Assembly (NCBI GenBank): GCA_014647715.1
Contig: BMPS01000006.1
Location: 1-64,000, forward strand
Length of the DNA stretch: 64,000 bases
Direction: 5' to 3'
Source of the DNA: Streptomyces cinereus
GTDB lineage: Bacteria; Pseudomonadota; Gammaproteobacteria; Pseudomonadales; Moraxellaceae
Made by a program: the position numbers and the translations under genes. This document shows, piece after piece, positions 17,625-26,105 of the stretch. Position 1 is the stretch's first letter. Every line of letters begins with the position of its first letter. The notes beneath the pieces were generated by a model. The model did not search any database. It was not told where the DNA came from and saw nothing but the letters and a program-made list of their open reading frames with translations.

Positions 17625-17909
17625 TTAGGCTTTTAAATCACTGTATTCGGGGTGCTTTTGCAGGTAGCTTGCCACGTAAGAGCAGGCTGGCACTACTTTT
17701 TTACCTTGTTCACGGGCATAGTCTAGCGCGTGCTTGGTCAATGCTCCTGCAATGCCGCGCCCGCCAATCGCGTCTGGCACAATGGTATGGTCATATACGA
17801 TGACATCACCATTATCAACATAGCTAATGTAAGCAGTAGTGCCGTCAACGGTGGTTTCAAAACGCTGGGACTGCTGGTTATGGTAAATCGATAATTGTAA
17901 ATCCGACAT
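17625..17909 (-). CDS. YjdJ-type GNAT-like N-acetyltransferase
   Basis: 94 residues. Minimal GNAT fold of the YjdJ/NATD1 type: YISYVDNGDVIVYDHTIVPDAIGGRGIAGALTKHALDYARE has the acetyl-CoA loop (R/Q-x-x-G-x-G/A as GGRGIAGAL) near 50-60, and the C-terminal PACSYVASYLQKHPEY is diagnostic for the family. Substrate unknown; cytoplasmic. Ribosome-binding site GGAGAC lies before ATG 17909. Single gene, convergent with infC. Confidence 0.88.
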   Translation of the reverse strand: MSDLQLSIYHNQQSQRFETTVDGTTAYISYVDNGDVIVYDHTIVPDAIGGRGIAGALTKHALDYAREQGKKVVPACSYVASYLQKHPEYSDLKA

Positions 17910-18210
17910 GGTTGTCTCCTTGTGTATTTTTTTGTCTACTATGCTATCTGTGACCTAGTTATTTTTAGCTTGGTTATTTGTCGCTTGGTTATTTGCCGTT
18001 TGATAGTAGCACAGCCACTGTCCATAACTTGTAAAAGTTTTTGCCTATTCGGTATGGGGTTTGCAAATGATTTTTCACTAGGCTTTTGCCTTGCCCCACC
18101 CCGTTAACAATGCGATAATAAGCGGTTAAATCTTACCATTTTTCAAATTTTTTGGCGTGTATGATACGCCTTATCTTCACTTGCTATTAGCTAACTTAAA
18201 CAGGAAAAAC
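17910..18210. other. Spacer between the GNAT gene and ettA
   Basis: 300 bases with no gene. Holds a 3 x 15-bp tandem repeat at 17954-17998 and a possible -10 (TATGAT, 18158-18163) for ettA with no clear -35. Confidence 0.5.
17954..17998 (+). repeat. 15-bp tandem repeat, three copies
   Basis: 17954-17968, 17969-17983 and 17984-17998, consensus CTTGGTTATTTGYCG with the first copy diverged (CCTAGTTATTTTTAG). Located upstream of the GNAT gene. Confidence 0.8.
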
Positions 18211-19872
18211 ATGGCTCAATATATTTATACCATGAACAAGGTATCAAAAATTGTTCCACCCAAACGGGAAATCCTAAAAGACATCAGCCTGTCTTTTTTC
18301 CCCGGTGCAAAAATCGGTGTACTGGGTCTCAATGGTGCGGGTAAATCAACCTTGCTTAAAATCATGGCAGGCGTGGACACCGAGTATAACGGTGAAGCGC
18401 GTGCGCAAGCGGGTATCAAGATTGGCTACCTTGCCCAAGAACCGCAGCTAGACCCTGCCAAAGACGTGCGCGGCAACGTGGAAGACGGTGTGCGTGAAGC
18501 CCTAGACGCATTGGCGCGCCTTGATGAAATCTATGGCGAGTATGCCCTACCCGATGCCGACTTTGACAAACTTGCCGCCGAACAAGGCAAAATGGAAGAC
18601 ATCATCCAAGCGTGGGATGCCCATAACCTAAACAACCAACTAGAAAAAGCCGCCGATGCGCTGCGCCTACCCGCGTGGGATGCTGACGTGAGCAAATTAT
18701 CGGGTGGTGAAAAACGCCGCGTTGCCCTATGCCGTCTATTGCTATCCAAACCTGATATGCTGCTATTGGACGAACCGACCAACCACTTGGATGCCGAATC
18801 AGTCGCTTGGCTTGAGCATTTCTTAAAAGATTATAGCGGCACCATCGTGGCGATTACCCATGACCGCTATTTCTTGGACAATGTGGCAGAGTGGATTTTG
18901 GAGCTTGACCGTGGCTATGGCTACCCGTACCAAGGTAACTACACCGAATGGCTTGAGCAAAAAAATAAACGCCTAGAGCAAGAGCAAAAGCAAGAAGAAG
19001 CCTTTGCCAAAGCGCTGAAACAAGAGCTTGAATGGGTGCGTAAAAACCAAAAAGGTCAGCAAGCCAAGTCCAAATCTCGCTTGCAACGCTTTGAAGAGTT
19101 GAACTCCAAAGAGTTCCAACAGCGTAACGAAACCGCTGAAATCTACATTCCACCAGGACCACGTCTTGGCAACAAAGTCATTGAAGTCAACAACATCAGT
19201 AAATCATTTGGTGACCGTTTGCTATACGAAAACCTATCCTTCACTGTGCCACCGATGGCAATTGTGGGGATTATCGGACCCAACGGTGCGGGTAAAACGA
19301 CCTTGTTCAACATGATTACGGGTAAAGACAAGCCAGACACGGGCACAGTTGAAGTCGGTGAATCAGTGAAAGTGGCGTATGTCGGACAGGTACGCGATGA
19401 GCTGGACGACAAAAAAACTGTGTGGGAAGAAGTCTCCGACGGTCTTGATATGATTACCGTGGGCGAATACACCACACCTAGCCGTGCCTATATCGGACGC
19501 TTTAACTTTAAAGGTCAAGACCAACAAAAACTGGTCGGTAGCCTGTCGGGTGGTGAGCGTAACCGTCTGCAACTTGCCAAAACCTTAAAACAAGGGGCAA
19601 ACGTGCTGCTACTCGATGAGCCATCAAACGACCTTGATGTTGAGACATTGCGCGCGCTTGAAGATGCGGTGGAAGTGTTCCCTGGTACGGTGATGGTGGT
19701 GTCGCATGACCGCTGGTTCTTAGACCGTATTGCCACGCATATTTTGGCGTTTGAGGATGAAGGTCCGATTTGGTTTGATGGTAACTACTCGGAGTTTGAG
19801 GCATACCGCAAAAAACAGTTGGGCGCAGATGCCGAGCCAAAACGCATGAAATATAAAAAAATTGCGAAATAG
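18211..19872 (+). CDS. ettA: Energy-dependent translational throttle protein EttA
   Basis: 553 residues from ATG 18211 (CAGGAAAAAC upstream); E. coli EttA has 555. ABC-F ATPase that binds the ribosomal E site and gates the first elongation step according to the ATP/ADP ratio. Two ABC domains: Walker A GLNGAGKST, signature LSGGEKRRVALC, Walker B LLLDEPTNHLDAESVAWLE in the first; GPNGAGKTT, LSGGERNRLQLAK and LLLDEPSNDLDVETLRALE in the second. The Lys/Glu-rich P-site tRNA-interaction linker lies between them (about 240-310). No membrane domain. Monocistronic, ended by a hairpin. Confidence 0.97.
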   Translation: MAQYIYTMNKVSKIVPPKREILKDISLSFFPGAKIGVLGLNGAGKSTLLKIMAGVDTEYNGEARAQAGIKIGYLAQEPQLDPAKDVRGNVEDGVREALDALARLDEIYGEYALPDADFDKLAAEQGKMEDIIQAWDAHNLNNQLEKAADALRLPAWDADVSKLSGGEKRRVALCRLLLSKPDMLLLDEPTNHLDAESVAWLEHFLKDYSGTIVAITHDRYFLDNVAEWILELDRGYGYPYQGNYTEWLEQKNKRLEQEQKQEEAFAKALKQELEWVRKNQKGQQAKSKSRLQRFEELNSKEFQQRNETAEIYIPPGPRLGNKVIEVNNISKSFGDRLLYENLSFTVPPMAIVGIIGPNGAGKTTLFNMITGKDKPDTGTVEVGESVKVAYVGQVRDELDDKKTVWEEVSDGLDMITVGEYTTPSRAYIGRFNFKGQDQQKLVGSLSGGERNRLQLAKTLKQGANVLLLDEPSNDLDVETLRALEDAVEVFPGTVMVVSHDRWFLDRIATHILAFEDEGPIWFDGNYSEFEAYRKKQLGADAEPKRMKYKKIAK

Positions 19873-19897
19873 TTAGCGATTTCTGCCTAATAATTTA

Positions 19898-19906
19898 TGC
19901 TATATT
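19898..19906 (+). promoter_or_regulatory. Possible promoter of the ATPase/HNH pair
   Basis: Extended -10 TGCTATATT immediately ahead of the ettA terminator. It would start transcription near 19914, putting the terminator hairpin into the 5' leader of the next gene. The -35 is weak. Confidence 0.35.
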
Positions 19907-19937
19907 AACCCTACTCAAGCGATTTGAGTGGGGTTTT
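19906..19937 (+). terminator. Terminator after ettA
   Basis: AACCCTACTCAA pairs with TTTGAGTGGGGTT with a small internal mismatch around GCGA, followed by a T run. Confidence 0.8.
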
Positions 19938-19965
19938 TTAACGCTTATCAATATTGGAAAACATG

Positions 19966-21459
19966 ATGAAAATCAAACAATTACAGTTACGAAATTATGG
20001 CAGATTTGAGGATTTGACGATTAATTTTGCTCCAACGGATGAACGAGCAAGTAATGTCACGGTGATTGTGGGAAATAATGGAGCGGGTAAATCGCAAATT
20101 TTGCAAGCGTTAGCAACTGGGTTAAGTTGGTTTCTTGATTTATTTAAAGGTAAAGAAAATAAATTTGGTAGTTCAATAGATATTTCTCAAATTAATAATA
20201 AATTTGATAAAGCGAGTATTGAAATATCTCTACTAAATAGATTTGAAAAGTCCTTGAATTGGTCTGTTACAACTGTAAAAGATAGATTACCAAATTGGAC
20301 TAGCTCGAATTTACAAAATGGAAATAATCTTGATGAATTGTTTTCAAATTACTTTCGAGATTATGAATTAGGGCTTATTAGTAGTCTACCTTTGATTGTG
20401 TATTATAGTGATAGCAGAGATATTAACCACAAGCCTTTTAATTGGAATGAAAGTTTTACTACAAATATACTAACTGGCTATGAAAATGCTCTTAGTGCTG
20501 GACTATCTTATAATCAGTTTTTTCAATGGTTTCGTGATATTGAAGATATAGAGAATGAAACAATTTTACTTGGTTTCGACAAACAAACTAAAGAGGAAAT
20601 GCCTTATTTAAGAAATATTCAATTACTACGATTAGAAGAACAAGATTTAGAAAATCAATTGGAATTCTCAGAAGGTCTTGATAGAGCAAAAATTTATACT
20701 CATTTAGGCGAAATTAAAGAACAAATATTTCATGCCGAACAGGAATTTGAGCGAATAACTAAAAATTTAGATGATTATAAAGCTACAATTAATTATCAAG
20801 GTAAGCCTTCCTTAAATGCTGTTCGCAAATCTATTGAATATTTTACAGAATTTAAAAACCCACGCATACGCCGTCAAGGCACACCGACTATGATAGTTGA
20901 AAAAGACGGCGAAGAATTAGATGTCAATCAACTTTCTCAAGGTGAAAAATCATTACTTGCTTTAGTTGGCGATGTAGCAAGACGATTAGCAATACTCAAC
21001 CCAAGCCTTGATGACCCACTACAAGGCGAGGGCGTTGTCATGATTGACGAAGTCGATTTACACTTACACCCAAGATGGCAACATAACCTAATCGACAAAC
21101 TTGTCCGCACTTTCCCTAACGTGCAATTTATCTTAACCACCCATTCGCCACTCATAGTCAGTGATAGAGCTGATATTTTGGTCTATCTACTCGATGATGG
21201 CAATCTACGAAGCATGGACAATATCTATGGTGAAGATGCCAATACGTTACTCAATGATATTTTTTATGTACCACCACGCACGCCCGAGGTTGAAGAAACT
21301 TTTAATGCCATTCGTAGAGCTATTAGCAATAAAGAATTGGATAATGCAGACGAGCAAATCCAAAAAATTGCCAAAAGACTCTCTCCTAGCAATAATGAGC
21401 TATTAAAATTAAGACTAATGCTTGCTCATGCCAAACTTGCCAATAATACCGCAGGATAA
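19966..21459 (+). CDS. AAA/SMC-like ATPase, PtuA-type component of a Septu-like defence pair
   Basis: 497 residues from ATG 19966 (GGA 7 bases before); ATG 19963 is also in frame. N-terminus MKIKQLQLRNYGRFEDL then Walker A GNNGAGKS (about 37-44), a long middle with coiled-coil character (about 200-270), ABC-type signature LSQGEKS (about 322), Walker B GVVMIDEVDLHLHP (about 357) and the H-switch TTHSPL (about 390). This is the overlapping-ATPase layout of PtuA and RloC/retron-associated ATPases. The stop is immediately followed by an HNH gene. Base composition is clearly more AT-rich than its neighbours, which suggests acquisition. No reverse transcriptase is adjacent, so a retron is not indicated. 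Confidence 0.8.
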   Translation: MKIKQLQLRNYGRFEDLTINFAPTDERASNVTVIVGNNGAGKSQILQALATGLSWFLDLFKGKENKFGSSIDISQINNKFDKASIEISLLNRFEKSLNWSVTTVKDRLPNWTSSNLQNGNNLDELFSNYFRDYELGLISSLPLIVYYSDSRDINHKPFNWNESFTTNILTGYENALSAGLSYNQFFQWFRDIEDIENETILLGFDKQTKEEMPYLRNIQLLRLEEQDLENQLEFSEGLDRAKIYTHLGEIKEQIFHAEQEFERITKNLDDYKATINYQGKPSLNAVRKSIEYFTEFKNPRIRRQGTPTMIVEKDGEELDVNQLSQGEKSLLALVGDVARRLAILNPSLDDPLQGEGVVMIDEVDLHLHPRWQHNLIDKLVRTFPNVQFILTTHSPLIVSDRADILVYLLDDGNLRSMDNIYGEDANTLLNDIFYVPPRTPEVEETFNAIRRAISNKELDNADEQIQKIAKRLSPSNNELLKLRLMLAHAKLANNTAG

Positions 21460-21462
21460 GTG

Positions 21463-22065
21463 ATGCAGTACATCGACAAAAAATTAGGCATGCCTAGTGA
21501 AATTGCAAAATGGATAAATAAGAATAAGCCAAAAAAATGGAATCTAAGTCAAGATTATCGTGACGGCTATGACATTTTGTGTGCGCAATTACGCCAAGAG
21601 CAGTATGGACTATGCTGTTATTGTTGCCGACCTTTGCAATCACAGGTCACTATTGAACATCTAAAAAGCCGTGATAAGCATACTAAATTAACTTTTGATT
21701 ATTATAACTTGCTAGTTTCCTGCAAAGAACCAAAGCAGTGCGATAGTGCCAAAGGCAATCAAGATATTGCCTTAACGCCTTTGATGACTGAATGCGATGA
21801 CGAAATCAACATTAATCTTGCAGGCGAGCTAATTGCTAACACAGATAGAGCCAAAGAAGCGATAACGATTCTAAATCTTAACAATGAAACGCTCTGTGGT
21901 AAGCGAAGAAGGATGATTGATACTATCAAATTCACTTTCGATACAACAAAATTAGTACCGCCGATTGCAATTTTGGATAAGGCAACCTTAACCATAATGT
22001 TAGATAGTTTAGGCGATACACCACAATATCATGCGTTAATGTACATTTTAAAAAAGTTAGGCTGA
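21463..22065 (+). CDS. HNH endonuclease, PtuB-type (TIGR02646-like)
   Basis: 200 residues from ATG 21463 (AGGA 6 bases before); GTG 21460 is an alternative. Only 0-3 bases separate it from the ATPase stop. Zinc/HNH features: CCYCCRPL (about 52-59), IEHLKSRDKH with the catalytic His, YYNLLVSC with the conserved Asn, then CDSAKGNQD, matching the C-x-x-C ... EH ... N ... C-x-x-x-KG plan of TIGR02646 proteins found in Septu and retron-Ec78 systems. Predicted nuclease activated or licensed by the ATPase upon phage infection (family knowledge). AT-rich like its partner. Confidence 0.8.
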   Translation: MQYIDKKLGMPSEIAKWINKNKPKKWNLSQDYRDGYDILCAQLRQEQYGLCCYCCRPLQSQVTIEHLKSRDKHTKLTFDYYNLLVSCKEPKQCDSAKGNQDIALTPLMTECDDEININLAGELIANTDRAKEAITILNLNNETLCGKRRRMIDTIKFTFDTTKLVPPIAILDKATLTIMLDSLGDTPQYHALMYILKKLG

Positions 22066-22100
22066 TATGTTACTTATGCCATCATTTAGCAACCAAAATA

Positions 22101-22129
22101 AAAAAGGACGTATTCAATACGCCCTTTTC
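22101..22129. terminator. Bidirectional terminator between the HNH gene and serA
   Basis: AAAAGG-CGTATT pairs with ATACG-CCTTTT around CA, with one unpaired base on each arm; A/T runs on both sides. Confidence 0.75.
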
Positions 22130-22143
22130 TTCAAAAAACCTTA

Positions 22144-23376
22144 TTAAAACAACACCCGCACCCGAATGGTTTCTGGGATATTTTTCAGTGCTTCAACCGC
22201 TTGCGCAGAATCACCGCTACCCACATCCATCACCAAATAGCCCACATCTTCTTCCGTCATCAGGCTTTGGGCAAAAATATTGATATTGGCATCGGCAAAG
22301 GATTTGTTAATTTGTGACAACACGCCAGGCACGTTTTGGTGGATATGGAGCAGACGATGCGTGCCTTCTTTTTGCGGCATACTAACATTTGGGAAGTTCA
22401 CTGAGGTTGCGGTATCACCCATATCAGAGTAACGCACAAATTTTTCTGCCACTTCAAGACCGATATTGGCTTGGGCTTCTTGGGTTGAGCCACCGATATG
22501 TGGTGTCAAAATTACATTGTCAAACGCGCGCAGGGGTGATTCAAATTCTTCATCCGCTGATTTTGGCTCTTTGGGGAACACGTCAATCGCCGCGCCCAAG
22601 ATATGACCGCTTTGTAAGGCTGCCGCTAGCGCATCAATATCCACACATTTGCCACGCGCCGCATTAATAAGATGCGCGCCTGGCTTCATGGCCGCCAATT
22701 CTGTGGCGGTAATCATATTACGCGAGCTTGGCAAATCTGGCACATGCAAGGTGACCACATCGGCTTTACCTAGCAGTTCTTCTAGGCTTCCCACTTGGGT
22801 GGCGTTGCCCAGTGGCAATTTGGTGACCACATCATGATAGATGACTTTCATACCAAGGCTTTCAGCAAGTACCGATAGCTGAGTACCAATAGATCCATAA
22901 CCCACGATACCCAAAGTTTTGCCGCGCACTTCATAGCTGTCTTTAGCAGATTTGTTCCAGCCGCCACGGTGTACCACCGCATTTTTTTCAGGGATACCGC
23001 GCATCAGCATGATGATTTCGGCAAGTACCAATTCTGCCACAGAGCGGGTGTTAGAGTAAGGGGCATTAAAGACAGGGATACCCAGCTCACGGGCAGCTTC
23101 CAAGTCCACTTGGTTGGTGCCAATACAAAAACAGCCAATGGCGATGAGCTTTTCGGCTTTTTCTAAAATATCGCGGGTCAAATGGGTGCGAGAACGAATA
23201 CCGATAAAATGGGCGTCTTTGATTTTTTCGCTAAGCTCTTCAGGGTCTAAGGCGGTTTTGATGTTCTCAACATTGTGATAGCCCGCCTCTGACAGCACTT
23301 TAAAGGCATTGTCATGCAAGCCTTCAAGCATCAAAAAGCGGATTTTGTCTTTCTCAAGTGATAGATTTTGTGCCAT
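22144..23376 (-). CDS. serA: D-3-phosphoglycerate dehydrogenase
   Basis: 410 residues, same size as E. coli SerA. First step of serine synthesis: oxidises 3-phosphoglycerate with NAD. Substrate-binding domain with IGIRSRTHLTRDIL, NAD-binding domain with GKTLGIVGYGSIGTQLSVLAESLGM, catalytic Arg/Glu/His in INAARGKCVDIDAL, and LTPHIGGSTQEAQANIG, then a C-terminal ACT domain (about 335-410) for serine feedback. E. coli-type SerA also reduces 2-oxoglutarate to D-2-hydroxyglutarate; the gene divergent from it encodes the likely enzyme that reverses this. Confidence 0.96.
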   Translation of the reverse strand: MAQNLSLEKDKIRFLMLEGLHDNAFKVLSEAGYHNVENIKTALDPEELSEKIKDAHFIGIRSRTHLTRDILEKAEKLIAIGCFCIGTNQVDLEAARELGIPVFNAPYSNTRSVAELVLAEIIMLMRGIPEKNAVVHRGGWNKSAKDSYEVRGKTLGIVGYGSIGTQLSVLAESLGMKVIYHDVVTKLPLGNATQVGSLEELLGKADVVTLHVPDLPSSRNMITATELAAMKPGAHLINAARGKCVDIDALAAALQSGHILGAAIDVFPKEPKSADEEFESPLRAFDNVILTPHIGGSTQEAQANIGLEVAEKFVRYSDMGDTATSVNFPNVSMPQKEGTHRLLHIHQNVPGVLSQINKSFADANINIFAQSLMTEEDVGYLVMDVGSGDSAQAVEALKNIPETIRVRVLF

Positions 23377-23534
23377 AACAAACCCCTAGTCAGTATTTTT
23401 AGTCAATTATCCTATCACACTTGCTGGGTTTTTTGTGGCGAAATTCCAGCAAGATGGCATGATTTTTTTGTCTTATGGGTAAAAAATTCTTCATCAATCG
23501 CCAGTGTTTTTGTCAAAATTTATGCCGTTAGTTA

Positions 23535-23543
23535 TGCTATGAT
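23535..23543 (+). promoter_or_regulatory. Extended -10 promoter of the D-2-hydroxyglutarate dehydrogenase-like gene
   Basis: TGCTATGAT, an extended -10 with no well-spaced -35 for it; an alternative pairing is TTGTCA (23510-23515), 17 bases, TATGCT (23533-23538). Start predicted about 30 bases before the ATG. Confidence 0.5.
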
Positions 23544-23577
23544 AGAGCCTCAAAAACCTTTTCAATCTGTATAAAAT

Positions 23578-25005
23578 ATGGGTAAAAGCCACACCATGAC
23601 TGCTAATCAGACCGCCATCAATATGCTCATTGAACAACTACGCCAGCAAGGATTTGACGAACACCAAATCAAAACCGATGCGGACAGTTTGGGCTTTTGG
23701 GGCAAAGATTGGACCAAGCATTTTGAACCCAATGCTAGCGCCATTGTCTTCCCAAAATCCACCCAGCAAGTGCAAGCCGTCGTCAAGCTATGTAATGAGC
23801 TTAACATCGTCATTACCCCAAGCGGTGGACGGACGGGTCTATCCGCAGGGGCAGTTGCCGCCAATGGCGAGGTGGTGATTAGCCTTGATAAAATGCACCA
23901 AGTATTGGGCTTCTACCCTGCTGACCGTATGGTGGAAGTGGAAGCCGGTATTGTCACCAAAGCGCTGCAAGACTTTGCCCAGCAGCAAGGGTTATACTAT
24001 CCTGTGGACTTTGCCTCAGCCGGTTCAAGCCAGCTTGGCGGCAATATTGGCACCAATGCCGGCGGCATCAAAGTCATCAAATATGGCATGACCCGCAACT
24101 GGATATTAGGTCTTACCGTAGTGACAGGTAAAGGCGATATTTTGCACCTCAATAAAGGCATGATAAAAAACGCCACCGGTTATGACTTGCGTCATTTGTT
24201 TATCGGAGCAGAAGGTACCTTAGGCATTGTCACTGAAGTGCAGGTCAAACTTGAGCGTCAGCCCAAAAACCTAACTGTCATGGTGCTTGGCGTGCCAGAG
24301 TTTGCCAATATCATGCAAATCTTGTCAGCCTTTCAAAGCAAAATGGATTTGACTGCGTTTGAATTTTTTGATGATGTTGCCGTTGATAAATTACTTGCCA
24401 CAGGGCATGTGCAAAAACCGTTTGAAACCGATGCGCCATTTTATGCGTTACTAGAATTTGAAGCGCCGTATGAGCCGATTATGGACATGGCGATGCAGAT
24501 TTTTGAAGACTGTATGAGTGAAGGCTGGGTACTTGATGGGGTGATGAGCCAATCGATTCATCAAGCCCAAGAGCTATGGAAACTGCGCGAGTATATCTCC
24601 GAGACTATCTCGGTATTTACTCCGTACAAAAATGATATCTCCGTACTCATCAGCCGTGTGCCAGAGTTTATCGCGGATATCGATGCCATTGTTAGTCAAA
24701 ACTATCCGGATTTTCAAGTGTGCTGGTTTGGGCATATCGGCGATGGTAATTTACACTTAAATATTTTAAAACCAGAGAACCTTAGCAAAGATGAATTTTT
24801 TGAAAAATGCCAAGTGGTCAACAAGTACGTGTTTGAAACGGTGCAAAAATACAACGGCTCTATCTCAGCGGAGCATGGCGTGGGTATGACCAAAAAGCCG
24901 TATCTTAATTACACCCGTCCTGACGAAGAAATTGATTATTTGCGCGCCATCAAGCAAGTCTTTGACCCCAATGGGATTATGAATCGTGGTAAGATTTTCG
25001 ACTAG
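23578..25005 (+). CDS. FAD-binding oxidase, probable D-2-hydroxyglutarate dehydrogenase (GlcD/VAO family)
   Basis: 475 residues. FAD_binding_4 domain: VFPKSTQQVQAVVKLCNE, TPSGGRTGLSAGAV, GSSQLGGNIGTNAGGIKVI and GLTVVTGKGDIL; the C-terminal FAD-oxidase domain has WFGHIGDGNLHLNI (metal ligands) and SAEHGVGMTKK. Such enzymes oxidise D-2-hydroxy acids and pass electrons to a quinone or ETF. Divergence from serA favours D-2-hydroxyglutarate as substrate, since this pairing is known from Pseudomonas. D-lactate or glycolate dehydrogenase remain possible. Start ATG 23578; ATG 23596 (MTANQ) is an alternative, neither with a strong ribosome site. Confidence 0.85.
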   Translation: MGKSHTMTANQTAINMLIEQLRQQGFDEHQIKTDADSLGFWGKDWTKHFEPNASAIVFPKSTQQVQAVVKLCNELNIVITPSGGRTGLSAGAVAANGEVVISLDKMHQVLGFYPADRMVEVEAGIVTKALQDFAQQQGLYYPVDFASAGSSQLGGNIGTNAGGIKVIKYGMTRNWILGLTVVTGKGDILHLNKGMIKNATGYDLRHLFIGAEGTLGIVTEVQVKLERQPKNLTVMVLGVPEFANIMQILSAFQSKMDLTAFEFFDDVAVDKLLATGHVQKPFETDAPFYALLEFEAPYEPIMDMAMQIFEDCMSEGWVLDGVMSQSIHQAQELWKLREYISETISVFTPYKNDISVLISRVPEFIADIDAIVSQNYPDFQVCWFGHIGDGNLHLNILKPENLSKDEFFEKCQVVNKYVFETVQKYNGSISAEHGVGMTKKPYLNYTRPDEEIDYLRAIKQVFDPNGIMNRGKIFD

Positions 25006-25031
25006 ACAAGATTGATAAAAAAAATAATACA

Positions 25032-25060
25032 AAAAAAGACCTTTAACTGAGGTCTTTTTT
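25032..25060. terminator. Bidirectional terminator
   Basis: AAAAAAGACCT and AGGTCTTTTTT pair perfectly around TTAACTG; it separates the convergent oxidase and LOG-family genes. Confidence 0.9.
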
Positions 25061-25075
25061 TTGTCGCTCACAGGG

Positions 25076-25726
25076 TTAGATTTTATTCACATTCATCGTG
25101 TCTGGCATGTTAACAATCGGTTTGAGTAGTTCAATGGCATCGGCGACAGTATTACAAACGATTAATCGCTGTAAATCTTCTGGCTTCATAAAGCCTTGCT
25201 CAGCGGTAAACTGTAGATGTTCAATCAATTTGTCATAAAAACCATTGATATTGAGAATAATCATCGGCTTTTCATGTTGATATAGCTGTCGCCAAGTGGC
25301 AATTTCCATGATTTCCTCAAGGGTGCCAAGCCCACCTGGCAAGGTAATAAATGCACTGGCGTACTCTGCCATGATGGCTTTACGGGTATGCATGGTATCG
25401 GTCAAATGCAAACGCGTCAGCCCACCATGCGCCACTTCTCGATCCATCATAAACTCAGGAATCACGCCCACGGCAATGCCGTTTTTTTCAATTACACCAT
25501 CGGCAACCGCGCCCATACAGCCAATCACCGCACCGCCATACACCAGACCTAACCCCGCTTCAACCAACCCCCTACCCAACTCATGCGCCGATTGGACATA
25601 GACAGGGTCATTGCCTTTGCGAGAGCCGCAATACACAGCGACTAAGGGAACATCAATATCATGAAGTTTGACAATTTGTGCAATATCGCTCATTTCTTTA
25701 CTAGTAATAATATCTACGGGTGTCAT
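25076..25726 (-). CDS. LOG-family protein (TIGR00730)
   Basis: 216 residues from ATG 25726, which has AAGGAAAAAGC in front; a frame from 25762 lacks a ribosome site. Rossmann-like lysine decarboxylase-like fold: VAVYCGSRKGNDPVY, GLVYGGAVIGCMGAVADG, and the active-site motif LPGGLGTLEEI with upstream R in TRKAIM. LOG proteins release nucleobase from cytokinin-type nucleoside 5'-monophosphates, and many bacterial members act on AMP-like nucleotides. The old label lysine decarboxylase is not supported. Cytoplasmic, single gene. Confidence 0.9.
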   Translation of the reverse strand: MTPVDIITSKEMSDIAQIVKLHDIDVPLVAVYCGSRKGNDPVYVQSAHELGRGLVEAGLGLVYGGAVIGCMGAVADGVIEKNGIAVGVIPEFMMDREVAHGGLTRLHLTDTMHTRKAIMAEYASAFITLPGGLGTLEEIMEIATWRQLYQHEKPMIILNINGFYDKLIEHLQFTAEQGFMKPEDLQRLIVCNTVADAIELLKPIVNMPDTMNVNKI

Positions 25727-26105
25727 GCTTTTTCCTTTTAATGTGTTGTCATTATAGGTCAATCATCCTACAAATTCGTGAACGCATCCTAGGCGAAGCG
25801 TATCTCATTTTGGCTACATTTGGCGCATAGGCATTATAATTGGTGCAGTTGGCGAAAAATAAAGCAATGGCTGTTAAAAAGCCATCAATGAAAGGCTGAA
25901 TAAGAAAGGCTTGATAACAAAAATAGGCTATCAAAAGCCATCAAGTAGATATCCTAATAAGCATGATGGGCATCGGTAGCGATGCCATTGCCACTGGCAT
26001 AGATGTTGGCGAGAAAATATTGGGCTTGCTGTTCGTATTCAGACGTTGGGGTCATACCGCATTCCGCGAAATTTGATAGGGTCAAAAGGTTTATATTGCG
26101 TCTGT
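25727..26105. other. Spacer with low-complexity direct repeats
   Basis: About 380 bases. Contains recurring GCTGTTAAAAAGCCATCAA / GGCTATCAAAAGCCATCAA words (25870-25945) and the Sel1-like fragment at 25954-26105. No promoter or RNA fold identified. Confidence 0.4.
25954..26105 (-). pseudogene. Possible decayed Sel1-repeat gene fragment
   Basis: From ATG 26055 a 33-residue frame includes YFLANIYASGNGIATD, which fits one Sel1-like repeat (LGxxYxxGxGVxxD). A different frame just upstream reads KPFDPIKFRGMRYDPNV before a stop, so the two would join by a frameshift. No ribosome-binding site. It directly follows the ATPase gene. Could be chance; only about 50 codons are involved. Confidence 0.3.

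Noticed and set aside
19873-22143. Retron (reverse transcriptase plus msr/msd) associated with the ATPase/HNH pair
   Set aside because: TIGR02646-type nucleases occur with retrons, but there is no reverse transcriptase frame and under 100 bases upstream of the ATPase gene for an ncRNA.
25076-25726. Lysine decarboxylase
   Set aside because: The PGGxGTxxE motif belongs to LOG-family phosphoribohydrolases; no PLP-binding features exist.
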